This document shows, in pieces, positions 33,676 through 43,100 of a DNA stretch of 64,000 nt. The notes under the pieces were generated by a model that was given only the letters and a program-made list of their open reading frames with translations, did not search any database and had not been told where the DNA came from. Origin of the DNA: Gordonia bronchialis DSM 43247 (GTDB lineage: Bacteria > Actinomycetota > Actinomycetes > Mycobacteriales > Mycobacteriaceae); assembly GCF_000024785.1 (NCBI RefSeq), contig NC_013441.1, positions 1,240,001 to 1,304,000 on the forward strand, given 5' to 3'. Each line of letters opens with the position of its first letter. Positions within the stretch are counted from its first letter, which is position 1. Made by a program: the position numbers and the translations under genes.

Positions 33676-34790
33676 TGTTCGCCAGAATCCTGGGCTCCAA
33701 ATGGCTCGTCACCGCAGCGGTTCTCGTGGTCGGCGTCGGCGCCGTGGTCGTCGCTGTCGGCACGCGTGAATCGGCTCCCACCGCCCGGCAATACTGTGCG
33801 GTGATGGCCGACGGCATCGGCGTCTTCACCGGCAACCCCGTCACCCGGCGCGGGGTCACGATCGGCACGGTCACCGGTGTCGAATCCCAGCGGGACCACG
33901 CGGTGATCCGGTTCGACGTCGACGGACAGTACCGGCTGCCGGTGGACGTGAAGGCGGCCACGGTGGCGCCGTCGATCATCGCGGTACGCCAGGTCGCGTT
34001 GATCGGTGACTATCACGGCGGACCGGAACTACCTGCCGGACAGTGCATCGACCGGGACTCGACCAGCACACCGGTGTCGCTGTCGCAGTCGCTGGAGGCC
34101 GTGTCGCAGGTGTCGCGGCAACTGATCTCCGACGGTGGGCCTCAACAACTGCGCAGCGTGTTGGCGGCCACCGGAACCCTCGACCGCGAATTGGCCGGCA
34201 CCGGACCGATGCTCTACGCCCTGATCCGGCAACTGGCGATGCCGGGCCGCACCCCGATGGTCGGCGCCGTCGGCGACATGGCCCGGCTGATCGACAACGT
34301 GAGCGCCCTGTCCACCGGCCTCGCCTCGAACTGGGGGCTGCTGCGGCAGTTCGTGACCACCACGACCCCCCTCATCGAGCCGCTGGCCATCGACACCGTC
34401 GACGAGCTGACCCGCAGTGTCGTCGCCCTACCGGAGACACTGAACGTCACCGCCCGCCTGATCAGTCACTGTCAGCACTTCATCTGGCCGGCAACCGATG
34501 TGGTGGTCCCCATCGCACGGCTCGTCGGGGCCGGGATGCGCAACTTCGGCGACCTGCTGGGCATCGTGCCGCCGCTGATCCGCGCCTTCGACGTCAACTT
34601 CGACCAGCAGTCCCTGGGGGTGCGTATCACCTACCACCCGCCTTCCACCCGTATTCCGGCGAAGAACCCCGATCTCACCTGCGCCAACATCAACCGGATC
34701 GTGCCCGGTCAATGCCACGTCCTCGACCCGCACACCATGCAGGTCGACGCCATCAGCCTGGCCCTGCTCCTGACCGGAGCGGCCCGATGA
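33675..34790 (+). CDS. mceD: MceD, Mce lipid-import subunit
   Basis: A 371-residue protein with a short N-terminus, anchor helix (WLVTAAVLVVGVGAVVVAVG) and MCE domain (YCAVMADGIGVFTGNPVTRRG, VTIGTVTGVESQRDHAVIRF). A long helical region follows (about 130-280). Two Cys near the C-terminus (LTCANINRI, GQCHVL) suggest a disulfide. It lies in the strict mceB-C-D-E-F order with 1- to 4-bp overlaps, which is how these operons are built. It would sit in the cell envelope as part of a hetero-hexameric tube for hydrophobic substrates. Confidence 0.9.
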   Translation: MFARILGSKWLVTAAVLVVGVGAVVVAVGTRESAPTARQYCAVMADGIGVFTGNPVTRRGVTIGTVTGVESQRDHAVIRFDVDGQYRLPVDVKAATVAPSIIAVRQVALIGDYHGGPELPAGQCIDRDSTSTPVSLSQSLEAVSQVSRQLISDGGPQQLRSVLAATGTLDRELAGTGPMLYALIRQLAMPGRTPMVGAVGDMARLIDNVSALSTGLASNWGLLRQFVTTTTPLIEPLAIDTVDELTRSVVALPETLNVTARLISHCQHFIWPATDVVVPIARLVGAGMRNFGDLLGIVPPLIRAFDVNFDQQSLGVRITYHPPSTRIPAKNPDLTCANINRIVPGQCHVLDPHTMQVDAISLALLLTGAAR

Positions 34791-35818
34791 TCCGTTCCCG
34801 CACCATCTTCGGCGCGCTACTGCTCAGCGTGGTGACGCTGCTGCTCGTCACCGGATGCACGGAGGAGTTCTCGCCGGAACGGCTGCCGACCCCACAGTCG
34901 GTCCGCTCGGGACGCGCCCTCACCGTGGAACTCGACACGGTGGTCAACCTGCCGGCCGACGCCCGGGTCACCGTCAACGGGATGGACGCCGGCGTTGTCC
35001 GCTCCCTGCGTCTCGACGGCAACCGCGCCTTGATCGGGCTCGTCGTCGACGACGATGTGGCGGTGTCCACGGCGGCGTCGGTGGAACTCAAGCAGGATAC
35101 CCTGCTCGGCGACACGTACGTCGCGATCACCAATCCGCCGAACTTCGGGCAGGCCGTACCGACGGGCGGCACGATCGGCCGGCAGAACGTGAAAAAGCCT
35201 GTCCAGGTGGAGGACCTGTTCATCAGCCTGGCCAACTTCCTGGGCAGCGGGAGTCTCCCGCAGCTCGGCGGGACCTTCGCCGCGGTCAACAACCAGTTCC
35301 CCGACGATCCGGCCGAGGTCCGACGGATTCTCGCGGTCCTCGTCGACACCCTGAACACCTGGGCCGAGGAGACCGATGACCTCAACGGAATGCTGCGCAA
35401 CATCACCGTTCTGACGTCGCGACTGGCCGACGCGCGCGGATCGCTGCAGCACATACTCAGTCCCGCTGGTGTGCACTACGCCGAGGTGGTCAGTGAGATC
35501 CTGTGGCTCGCCGACATTCTCGCCCGACTGCAGCGCAGCATCCTGCCGTTGATGCCGTCGGTCCCGGTGATCACCTCACTCCGCCAGGTCATCGACAAGG
35601 TGCTGATCCCGTTTCTCATCCCGGGCTGGCCCGCCTATCACAGGCAGGCGTCGAATGCCGAGACGATGGTGCGGTTGTTACAGGACAAACTCATCCCGTA
35701 CTTCAAACAGTCACCCGCACTGAATATTCGCCGACTGTCCATCGACAACGGGGTATCGGATCAACAGCTCGCCGATCGCATGGTGCGGGTGTTCCGGATG
35801 CTGGGGATGACGCAATGA
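34787..35818 (+). CDS. mceE: MceE lipoprotein, Mce lipid-import subunit
   Basis: A 343-residue lipoprotein: signal peptide and lipobox LLVTGC (Cys at about 24), then the MCE domain (LTVELDTVVNLPADARVTV, VTNGMD-like NGMDAGVVRSLRLDG, QDTLLGDTYVAI). Long helices follow. MceE being the lipidated member is the rule in Mce operons. The start ATG overlaps the mceD stop by ATGA; mceF follows in the same way. Confidence 0.92.
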   Translation: MIRSRTIFGALLLSVVTLLLVTGCTEEFSPERLPTPQSVRSGRALTVELDTVVNLPADARVTVNGMDAGVVRSLRLDGNRALIGLVVDDDVAVSTAASVELKQDTLLGDTYVAITNPPNFGQAVPTGGTIGRQNVKKPVQVEDLFISLANFLGSGSLPQLGGTFAAVNNQFPDDPAEVRRILAVLVDTLNTWAEETDDLNGMLRNITVLTSRLADARGSLQHILSPAGVHYAEVVSEILWLADILARLQRSILPLMPSVPVITSLRQVIDKVLIPFLIPGWPAYHRQASNAETMVRLLQDKLIPYFKQSPALNIRRLSIDNGVSDQQLADRMVRVFRMLGMTQ

Positions 35819-36795
35819 GCACTTCGACGCGGCGCGAGATCGTGATCAACGCGGTGGTCTTCGTGACCGTCATCGCGCTCGCGGGATGGTATCTGGCGAC
35901 GTCGGTGTATGACTGGACTCCCTGGGAGAAGTCGAAGACGGTGACCATGCGGGTGCACAACACCAACCTGGTGCTCACCGAGACCGGAGTGTGCGTCAAC
36001 GGGGTCCCCGTCGGCGCAGTGCACGGGGTGACGCTGACCCCGGACGGAGCCGAGTTGTCCCTGCGATATCCGGCGGCGCAGAACATCCCGTCGAATGCGA
36101 CGGTGGCGATCGGCCTGCAATCGGCGCTCGGGGAGCCCTACATCAACTTCGTACCCGGTCCGTCGGAGTCCCCGCCGCTACCCGACGGAGCGGTGGTCGA
36201 CGCGAATCAGATCTCGGAGCCGGAGTCGATTCCCGGCATCTTCCGGCAGATTTCCCTGCTGTCGCAGGTCGTGTCCGTCGATCCCGTTGCGGGGGTGCTT
36301 AACTCGGTGTGGCAGTCCCTCGACGGCACCGACGCCGCTCTCGATCAGATCAGCCTCGGCAGTCGTCTGGTGGCCTCGGTGCTGCTGTCGCGCTCGGCGC
36401 AGATGCGCACCATGTTCACCAACACGCAGGTGTACACCAGTGATCTGGGCTGGCTGGTGAACACCCTGCCGGAGTTCTCGACCGGGCTGCGCGCGGTGCT
36501 GATCCACATCAAGTCCGCGCTGGTCGGTTTGGAGAAGCTAGTCTACACAACGGATTTCGACAACACGGTGCGCAACCTGGTCCATCCGTTCCTGGCCCGG
36601 TTGAACCCGTACATGAGTGACATCCTGCCCAATACCCTGGACGCGGTGGGTCCGCTGCTGCCGATAGCCAACGCGCTCAACGAGACCCTGCCGCAGATCG
36701 ACATGAGCGACCTGCTGTCCCGTGCCCTCGCGATCTTCGGTGCGGGGGATGCGGCACGGCTGGTGATCACCCCCGCGCCGTCGGGCCCACCGTGA
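35815..36795 (+). CDS. mceF: MceF, Mce lipid-import subunit
   Basis: A 326-residue protein with a membrane anchor (IVINAVVFVTVIALAGWYLA), an MCE domain (VTMRVHNTNLVLTETGVCV, NGVPVGAVHGVTLTPDGAEL, QSALGEPYINFVPG) and a helical C-terminal part with no proline-rich tail. It is the last of the six mce genes; a GTG start of the Mce-associated gene overlaps its stop. No defects are seen. Confidence 0.9.
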   Translation: MSTSTRREIVINAVVFVTVIALAGWYLATSVYDWTPWEKSKTVTMRVHNTNLVLTETGVCVNGVPVGAVHGVTLTPDGAELSLRYPAAQNIPSNATVAIGLQSALGEPYINFVPGPSESPPLPDGAVVDANQISEPESIPGIFRQISLLSQVVSVDPVAGVLNSVWQSLDGTDAALDQISLGSRLVASVLLSRSAQMRTMFTNTQVYTSDLGWLVNTLPEFSTGLRAVLIHIKSALVGLEKLVYTTDFDNTVRNLVHPFLARLNPYMSDILPNTLDAVGPLLPIANALNETLPQIDMSDLLSRALAIFGAGDAARLVITPAPSGPP

Positions 36796-37602
36796 ACCCG
36801 GCATCCGACACGACACCCGCACCTGAAGACAAACTGATGGGAGATGACCCGATGACGACAGACGACGACAAGCCGGAAATCGAAGAACAGACGGCGGTTT
36901 CACCGACGCAGGACGGTGACCGGGTGGCCGAGTCGGTGCCGCCGGACGGGGACTCTCCGTCCGACAAGGATTCCGACTCACCACCGGACGCCGAAAACGA
37001 CCGCGCAGGTGATGCGGTTACCGGGCGTCGATTCAGGCGCAGCGACCGGGCCACCGGCACGACGACGGCGCGCCGCGAGGTGACCTTGTCCGTGCGGTCG
37101 CTGGCCACCGGGACGGCGGCCGTGGTGCTGGCGGGGGGCGCTCGTCGCGGCGCTGGTGGTCTTCGTCTTCCGTGACGTGAGTGCCCGCGACGACCTCGAG
37201 CAGCTGCGGGCCGAGCAGCAGGACCGGAACCGGGCCGAGCAGATCGCCGGTGACTATGCCGTGCATGCCGCGACACTGGACTACAATGACCTCACCCCGT
37301 GGATCAGTGCGATGAAGACCGGAGTGAGTCCGGAACTGCAGCGGCAGTACGACGTCGTGGGGTCCGCCATGGAGCAGGTGCTCACCCCGCTGCGGATGCA
37401 GACCACTGCCGCCCTGGTCTCGGCGAAGACGATTGATGTGGCCGGCAACAACTTCCGCGTTCAGGCCGCCGTCAACATGGACATGAAGACCGCACAGCTG
37501 CCGGGTGGGTCCAACACCGTGGCGGTGTACAGCCTCACGATCGACAAGGGCAACGGCTGGACGATCACCTCGGTCGGCGACCCGACCTCGGCCATCATCC
37601 CG
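36792..37602 (+). pseudogene. Mce-associated membrane protein (Mas), frameshifted and fused to yrbE
   Basis: The N-terminal ~75 residues are acidic and disordered (DKDSDSPPDAENDRAGDA). After VRSLATGTAAVVLAG the frame breaks in six G at 37133-37138; five G would give ALVAALVVFVFRDV, the membrane helix. The exported domain (DYAVHAATLDYNDL, FRVQAAVNMDMKTAQLPGG, NGWTITSVGDPTSA) is that of Mas proteins, which stabilise Mce complexes. At SAII-P the expected stop is missing and YrbE sequence follows in frame. The frameshift may be sequence error; the fusion is not. Confidence 0.8.
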
Positions 37603-38205
37603 TTGGGGATCATCGTCACCGTCCAGATCGGCAACATCATCAATCAGCTGGGCGCCCAATCACTCCTGGGCGCCGGCAGCGGTTTCGCCGTCATCCAGCA
37701 GGCGGCACCGCTGGCGGCGGGAATGCTGCTCGGCGGGGCCGGGGCGTCGGCCATCGCCGCCGATCTGGGAGCGCGGACAGTCCGCGAGGAGATCGACGCG
37801 ATGCGCACGATGGGCATCGATCCGGTTGCCCGGCTGGTGGTTCCGCGTGTCCTCGCCGCCGTCGTGGTGGCACCGCTCATCGCATTGTTCATCGTGCTGG
37901 TGGGCGTGCTGTCGGCGTATTACCTCGCGATCACCTTCCAGGACGTCGGCCCCGGCAGCTACTGGCAGTCCTTCGGGTCGTTCTCGTCGGTGCGGGACAT
38001 CTTCCTCGCGTTGTTCAAGGCGGTCGTCTTCGGCTTCATCATCGCCGTCGTCGGCTGCCAGCGTGGACTCGAGGCGCGCGGCGGTCCGCGCGGCGTCGCC
38101 GACGGAGTGAACGCGACCGTCGTCGTGTCCACGGTCGGGATCATTGGCGTGAATCTCGTTCTGACCCTTGTCTACACCGTGTTCTTCCCGATCCAGTTGG
38201 GGTGA
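37603..38205 (+). pseudogene. yrbEA: YrbEA (MlaE-type permease) C-terminal fragment
   Basis: From LGIIVTVQIGNIINQLGAQ the frame encodes the permease of Mce ABC importers: LGGAGASAIAADLGARTVRE, EIDAMRTMGIDPVARLV, RGLEARGGPRGVADGVNATV and the terminal FFPIQLG. The N-terminal ~55-60 residues are absent; the fragment is joined in frame to Mas. After its stop, GTG 38202 opens a frame (TPTRTLPELSGRSD) placed like a yrbEB start but broken within ~15 codons, beside the 3' end of the XPB-partner gene. So the start of a second, or permuted, mce operon is left here. Confidence 0.8.
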
Positions 38206-38254
38206 CCCCGACCCGTACGCTCCCCGAGCTCAGCGGGCGATCGGACGGCGCCGA

Positions 38255-40588
38255 TCACGCGTCGAGGAGTTCGACACTGGTGATCCGGTGCAGCGAGAAG
38301 TGTTGATCATCGTCGCTGCCCTCTTCGGCGGCCACGAGCTGGCCGGCACCAAGGGTTCGGGGCGTGACGACGTGCCGGCTCGCCGATCCCTGCGCGTTGA
38401 CGTAACCGACGCGGAGGCGACGGTTGGCGCGCAGGGCGAGTTGGATGAGGGCAGTTGCCGATTCGCCGCCGCCGGTGGCTCGGACGGGTGTCGACCGTGT
38501 CGTCGGGGCGGGGGTGGCGGCGTCGGCTCGATCGTGCGAACGCATGCGGCTCACCACGATGGTCAACTGTTCGCGGGACGGAGCGGTTCGCCGGGGTGCG
38601 GGGTGGCGGCGCTGACGCGCCACATCCACCCGGCTGCCGCGTTGCCGGAGATCGACAAGGGTTCCGGAGGAATCCTCACCGGACGGTGCGAAGCCCGCCG
38701 CCCGCAACTGATCGATCACGTCGCGCACCTCCGACGGCGACACGGCCACCGTGGGTGCCAGCGCCCGCAAGGCGAGGTGTTCGGCTGCGGGGGAACGCAA
38801 TACCGCCGTCATCGTCGCCGCGTCCTCGCAGCGGATGAACGACGCCGCGATACCCACGCGCAGCTGTCCGTGTTTGCGCCCGACGTCCTCGATCAGGTAG
38901 GTGAGCGACTGGGGAACCGGTGTGCGCGAATGTGTGGTGAACATCGCGATGAGTTCACTGCTGCTGCGACCGGCATCGAGTGCGCGGCGCACACTGTCCT
39001 CGGAGATGCGGTACACCGATGCGGCGCCGCCTGATTCGAGGTCGGCGACCAACTCGACCTGCTCGGCGAGTTCGGGGGTCATCGGTCCCGGTACGGTCAG
39101 CGTGAGGTCGGCCTGGGTGAGGAAATGATCGACGGGCTCGGGGAGCGCGGCGTGCATGGCCTTGAGTGTGGTCGCCTCTACCTCGTCGGGATCACCCTCG
39201 GTGGACGCCGCGCGACCCACCGAGGTGAGTGCGCCGTGCGCCACCACGCCGAGTTGACGTGCCTCGTCCAGGGTTTCGCGCACCAGCCGCAGACCGAACC
39301 GACGCAGTTGTCGGGGCCGATGCCAGTGCAGGGCAGCGGTCACGGACTCCGGGGTGAGATTGACCGCGGGTTGGGCGTCGGCGAGGACGCCGAGGATGAG
39401 GTGGCGCTGGGTGGGGGCATACGAGTCGTGGAGTTCGCTGCTGAGGGCGGCCATCGCCGAGCCGTCACGATCGGGTTCGCCAACCTGCCACGCTCGGCGC
39501 GGCATCCGCAACCAGGTGTCGAGCAGTGCGGCCCACTGCCTTTCGCGTGGCTGATGCAGCCACGTGTCCGCGGCGGGAGTCGGCGCGAAGACCTGTTCGC
39601 CGGTGTCGTTGGCCGGTGGGGGATCGGGGAATCCGGCGTCGACGAGCCGAAGGTAGCCGGCCAGTTCCACGAGCAGGGCGAGGCGCTTCTGGTCGAGTCC
39701 GGTGACCTTGGCCAGCCGGCGCAGCTCCCGGACTCCCAGTGCACCCGAGCGCAGTACCGCCGCCGGGGTGTTGCCCAGCGCGGTGAGCAGTGACGTCATG
39801 TGCCGGATGAGTTCCAGTGCCTCGCCGCCGGCGGCGTCGTCCACCGCGCGTGCGGCGAATCGCGGCTTGGCCCCGGGGTCGTGGAGTTGCGGTGGACGCA
39901 GATCATTGGTTCGCAACGGCGGCTCACTACGCAGCAACGCTCCGACGGTGGGTGGCAATTCGACTGTCTGGTCGTCGATTCGGTCGAGCAGGCCGGCCGC
40001 GATCAGTCGGGGGATCGGGGCGGCCGGGTCGGCGTCGGGTGCGGCGTCACGGCTGCGGCCCAGGGCCGGCCCGCGCGAAAGCGTTTGCAGCAGTTCACGT
40101 TGCCGGTCATCGAGCTCGTCCACGAGGGCGGCCACCTCGTCGGTGGTCCGGTGCGATGCCGGCCCGGTGAGGTGATACGCCTTCCACGGCAACGCCGCGT
40201 CGGCCTGCCCGCCACTACGCAGCCATTCGTCGTCGAGCCAGAGGATTGCGCGGCGCAGGAGCAGATCGATGCGGGCGCGGATCTCGTCGGGGTCGGCACG
40301 ATCGGCGATGGCGGCGACGATGTCGTCGGCGGTGACGTGGCTGTTGTGCGGGCTGCGCCGGACGCCCAGCGCGAGTGCCTGTTCGAGGACCGCGACGCTC
40401 AGCACGTCGAGGTTCTCGCCGGCAAGGGTCAACGACGCCGGTGCCAGCGCCCGCTGGGCCAGAACGCCGGTGCCCTGCGGGGGCGGCGAGGCGAGGTCGG
40501 GACGTTCGGCGAGGAGGTCGGCCAGCGCGTCGTCGGTCAGTCCGGCCAGGTACTGCGCCAGGCTTCGCCGCTGGTCATCCGAACTCAT
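38255..40588 (-). CDS. XPB-partner protein with helicase-associated winged-helix domain (Rv0862c type)
   Basis: A 777-residue helicase-associated protein homologous in type to M. tuberculosis Rv0862c. N-terminal repeats of winged-helix character (LAQYLAGLTDDALADLLAER, VADDIVAAI-like segments) are followed by a XPB/Ssl2-like domain near residues 480-680 (LTVPGPMTPELAEQVELVAD, YRISEDSVRRALDAGRS) and a C-terminal WYL-like module (ALRANRRLRVGYVNAQGSAS). In M. tuberculosis it lies directly upstream of ercc3 in the same direction. Here it is separated by the 9.8-kb DUF2236/mce insertion. The likely role is assisting the helicase in DNA repair. Confidence 0.8.
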   Translation of the reverse strand: MSSDDQRRSLAQYLAGLTDDALADLLAERPDLASPPPQGTGVLAQRALAPASLTLAGENLDVLSVAVLEQALALGVRRSPHNSHVTADDIVAAIADRADPDEIRARIDLLLRRAILWLDDEWLRSGGQADAALPWKAYHLTGPASHRTTDEVAALVDELDDRQRELLQTLSRGPALGRSRDAAPDADPAAPIPRLIAAGLLDRIDDQTVELPPTVGALLRSEPPLRTNDLRPPQLHDPGAKPRFAARAVDDAAGGEALELIRHMTSLLTALGNTPAAVLRSGALGVRELRRLAKVTGLDQKRLALLVELAGYLRLVDAGFPDPPPANDTGEQVFAPTPAADTWLHQPRERQWAALLDTWLRMPRRAWQVGEPDRDGSAMAALSSELHDSYAPTQRHLILGVLADAQPAVNLTPESVTAALHWHRPRQLRRFGLRLVRETLDEARQLGVVAHGALTSVGRAASTEGDPDEVEATTLKAMHAALPEPVDHFLTQADLTLTVPGPMTPELAEQVELVADLESGGAASVYRISEDSVRRALDAGRSSSELIAMFTTHSRTPVPQSLTYLIEDVGRKHGQLRVGIAASFIRCEDAATMTAVLRSPAAEHLALRALAPTVAVSPSEVRDVIDQLRAAGFAPSGEDSSGTLVDLRQRGSRVDVARQRRHPAPRRTAPSREQLTIVVSRMRSHDRADAATPAPTTRSTPVRATGGGESATALIQLALRANRRLRVGYVNAQGSASRHVVTPRTLGAGQLVAAEEGSDDDQHFSLHRITSVELLDA

Positions 40589-40643
40589 TCGATCGAGTCT
40601 ACCGGTGCGGACCGCGCGGCTTCGGTGCCCGCGGACGGTCCGT

Positions 40644-42845
40644 TCAGATGGTGATCTTGTGCGGCGTCGACTGATTGGTGGTCGTGCCGTCGCCGACCTG
40701 TCCCTGATCGTTCTGTCCCCAGCAGTACGCGCCGTCGGTGACGAGTGCGCACGACGTTCCGGTGCCGGTGGTCACCGCAGTGACGTCCGACGGTCCGTCG
40801 ACCTTGCGTGGCACCGAGACATCGCCGGTGCCGGAGAATCCGAGTTGACTGCGCTTGTTGTCGCCCCAGCAGTAGGCGGCACCGTCGGAGGCGAGGCAGG
40901 TGGTGCCCCACGCGGTTGCGATTGAGGTGGCGGTCTCTACGTTCTTGATCGTAGTGGGGGCACTTCGGCTGTCCGTGGTTCCGTCGCCGATCTGACCGTA
41001 GGTGTTGTCGCCCCAGCAGTAACCTTTGTCGTCGGCGATCGCGCAACTGGTGCGGCGGTAGACGCCTGGCTCGTCGTCGTTGGTGTCGTCGTCGTAGTAG
41101 TAGCCGCCGACGGTGACCGCGGTGACCTTGTTGAGAGAGACCTTGGTGGGTGTGGCTGGATTGGTGGTGGTGCTGCCGTTGCCGACCTGACCGTTGCTGT
41201 TGTCGCCCCAACAGGACAGCGTGGCATCGGCGACTGCACAGGTGGTGCCGTACCCGGTGGAGATCATCGTGACGTCGGAGAGATTCGCGATCTTGATCGG
41301 GGTGGCCGAACGTTCCGGGGTTGCGGTGCCGAGTTGGCCGCGGTCGTTGTCGCCGCAGCAGTATGCCTCGCCGGCGGCCACCGCACACGTGGTGCCGTAG
41401 CTGGTCGAGATCGAGGTGACGTCGGTGAGGCCGGGTACCTTGACCGGTGCGTGCGCTTCGCCCTGTGTTTGACCGTTGCCGACCTGACCGAACTGATTGT
41501 TGCCCCAGCAGTAGGCCTCGGCGTTCGCGACGGCGCAGGTGGTGACATTCCAGGTGTCGTTGTTGGTCTGGTAGGAGCCCGTTGCGACAGCGGTGACGTT
41601 GTCGAGTGTGGCGAGCTGAACCGGTGTCGTGCTGTCCGTCGTCGTATCGTTGCCCAGCTGGCCGCCGGAGTTGTCGCCCCAGCAGCTGACCTTCCCCTTC
41701 GACACCGCGCAGGTGGTGCCCAGGTCGGTTGCGATCAGGGGCTGGGCGGTCGTGGTGATCGAATCGTCGGAGCCCGAGCGTGATTGATTCCAGAAGAACA
41801 CACCGACACCGGCGGCGACGAGGAGTGCGATCACCGCGAGTACCGATCCAACGATCAGGCCGGTCCGGCGCTTCGTGGGCCCGGCGGGGGTCGGTGGTGG
41901 TCCGTAGAAACCGGCAACCGGTTGCGGCCCGGACGGGCCCTGCGGTGGAAAGGACTGCGAGAACGGCTGATTCACGACCGGAGGGGGCGGTGGTGTGACC
42001 GGACGTTGACCGTGATGAACGGGAGCGCTGATGGCGGCACGGAGCGCGGCCGCGAAGGCCCGGCAATTGGGGAAGCGCTCGGTGGGATTCCTTGCGAAGG
42101 CGCGGGCGAAGACGTGGTCGAGGCCGGGAAGGTCGGGGCGGAGCCGCGATACCGGCACGATTGCGTTGCGGACCTGGCCCATCAGAATCGCCGACGGCGT
42201 GTCGCCGGGGAACGGTGCCTGCCCGGTGATCAGTGTGTAAGCGGTACAGGCCAGCGCGTACTGGTCCGACGCCGGCGACGCGTCGGCTCCGTCGATGACC
42301 TCGGGTGCCGAGTAGGCGAGCGTCCCGATGAACGCATGGGTGCCGGTCAGTGATGCCGAGTTCACCAGTTTCGCGATACCGAAGTCGAGGACCACGATGC
42401 GTTCGATCCGCCCGGTCCCGGGCTCACGCGTGACCATGATGTTGGCGGGCTTGATGTCTCGATGAATGACCTGATGGCGATGTGCGTAGTCGAGGGCGTC
42501 GGCGACATCGGTGATCACCGTGGCGGTCTCCGCCGGGGTCAGGCGCTCGGTCGCGAGGTCCTTACCTTCGACGAAACTCATCGAGAACCACGGGCGCCCC
42601 GTTGGCGATGCCGTACCGATGGATCGTGATGATGTTCGGATGGTTCAGCTTGGCCGCGGTCCGCGCCTCATTGGTGAACCGCTGCTGGAAACTGGAATCC
42701 CCGCCCCCGGCCACCGAGATGACCTTGAGTGCTTCCCGACGTTCGAGCTGGGGATTCTCGACCAGATAGACCTCACCCATTCCACCCTGGCCGAGTTGTG
42801 AATAACGCGGTAGTCGGCGATCTGGGTACCCGGACTCAACGCCAC
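40644..42845 (-). pseudogene. Ser/Thr protein kinase with seven-repeat RCC1-type extracellular propeller, two frameshifts
   Basis: Pieces in three frames assemble into one protein. MALSPGTQIADYRVI is followed by QLGQGGMGEVYL (glycine loop) and REALKV, then WFSMSFVEGKDLATE, HRDIKPANIMV and DFGIAK. A Pro-rich linker and a membrane helix (GLIVGSVLAVIALLVAAGVG) lead to a ~370-residue outer domain of seven RCC1-like repeats. Each has the form TxCAxxxxxxYCWGDNxxGQxGN, so two Cys recur per blade. Breaks are near 42799 and 42591. GTG 42845 has a GAGGGAGG site. If intact it is a sensor kinase with a disulfide-stapled beta-propeller. Confidence 0.85.
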
Positions 42846-43042
42846 CGTGGCCTCCCTCGTTTCTGGTCATGGCGGTCCATGAACGAATCGGACACTACCG
42901 AATGAAGGGGCCATCAGGGGTTTTACTCATCCAGTCGTTCGACGGCGTGGCCCTTGAGGTGGGTGTGGTGATTCGTGTGACTGCTGAGGCGTGAGATCAC
43001 TCAGAACGCACACGCGATTTAGGTCGCTGACCAGCGTCAATG

Positions 43043-43089
43043 GTTGTTGTCGCGCAACCAGATCACTGATCCGGCTGCGCGGCAACAAC
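43043..43089 (-). terminator. Hairpin terminator after the DsbA-like gene
   Basis: Stem GTTGTTGTCGCGCA / TGCGCGGCAACAAC (14 bp, one G-T-type mismatch) with a 19-nt loop, starting 12 bp past the stop of the - strand DsbA-like gene. Confidence 0.6.
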
Positions 43090-43100
43090 TTCCCGTGGGA

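Noticed and set aside
12988..37138. Programmed ribosomal frameshifting at the G runs
   Set aside because: The breaks need different directions, lack slippery heptamers with a downstream structure, and affect unrelated genes. Indel error or mutation is simpler.
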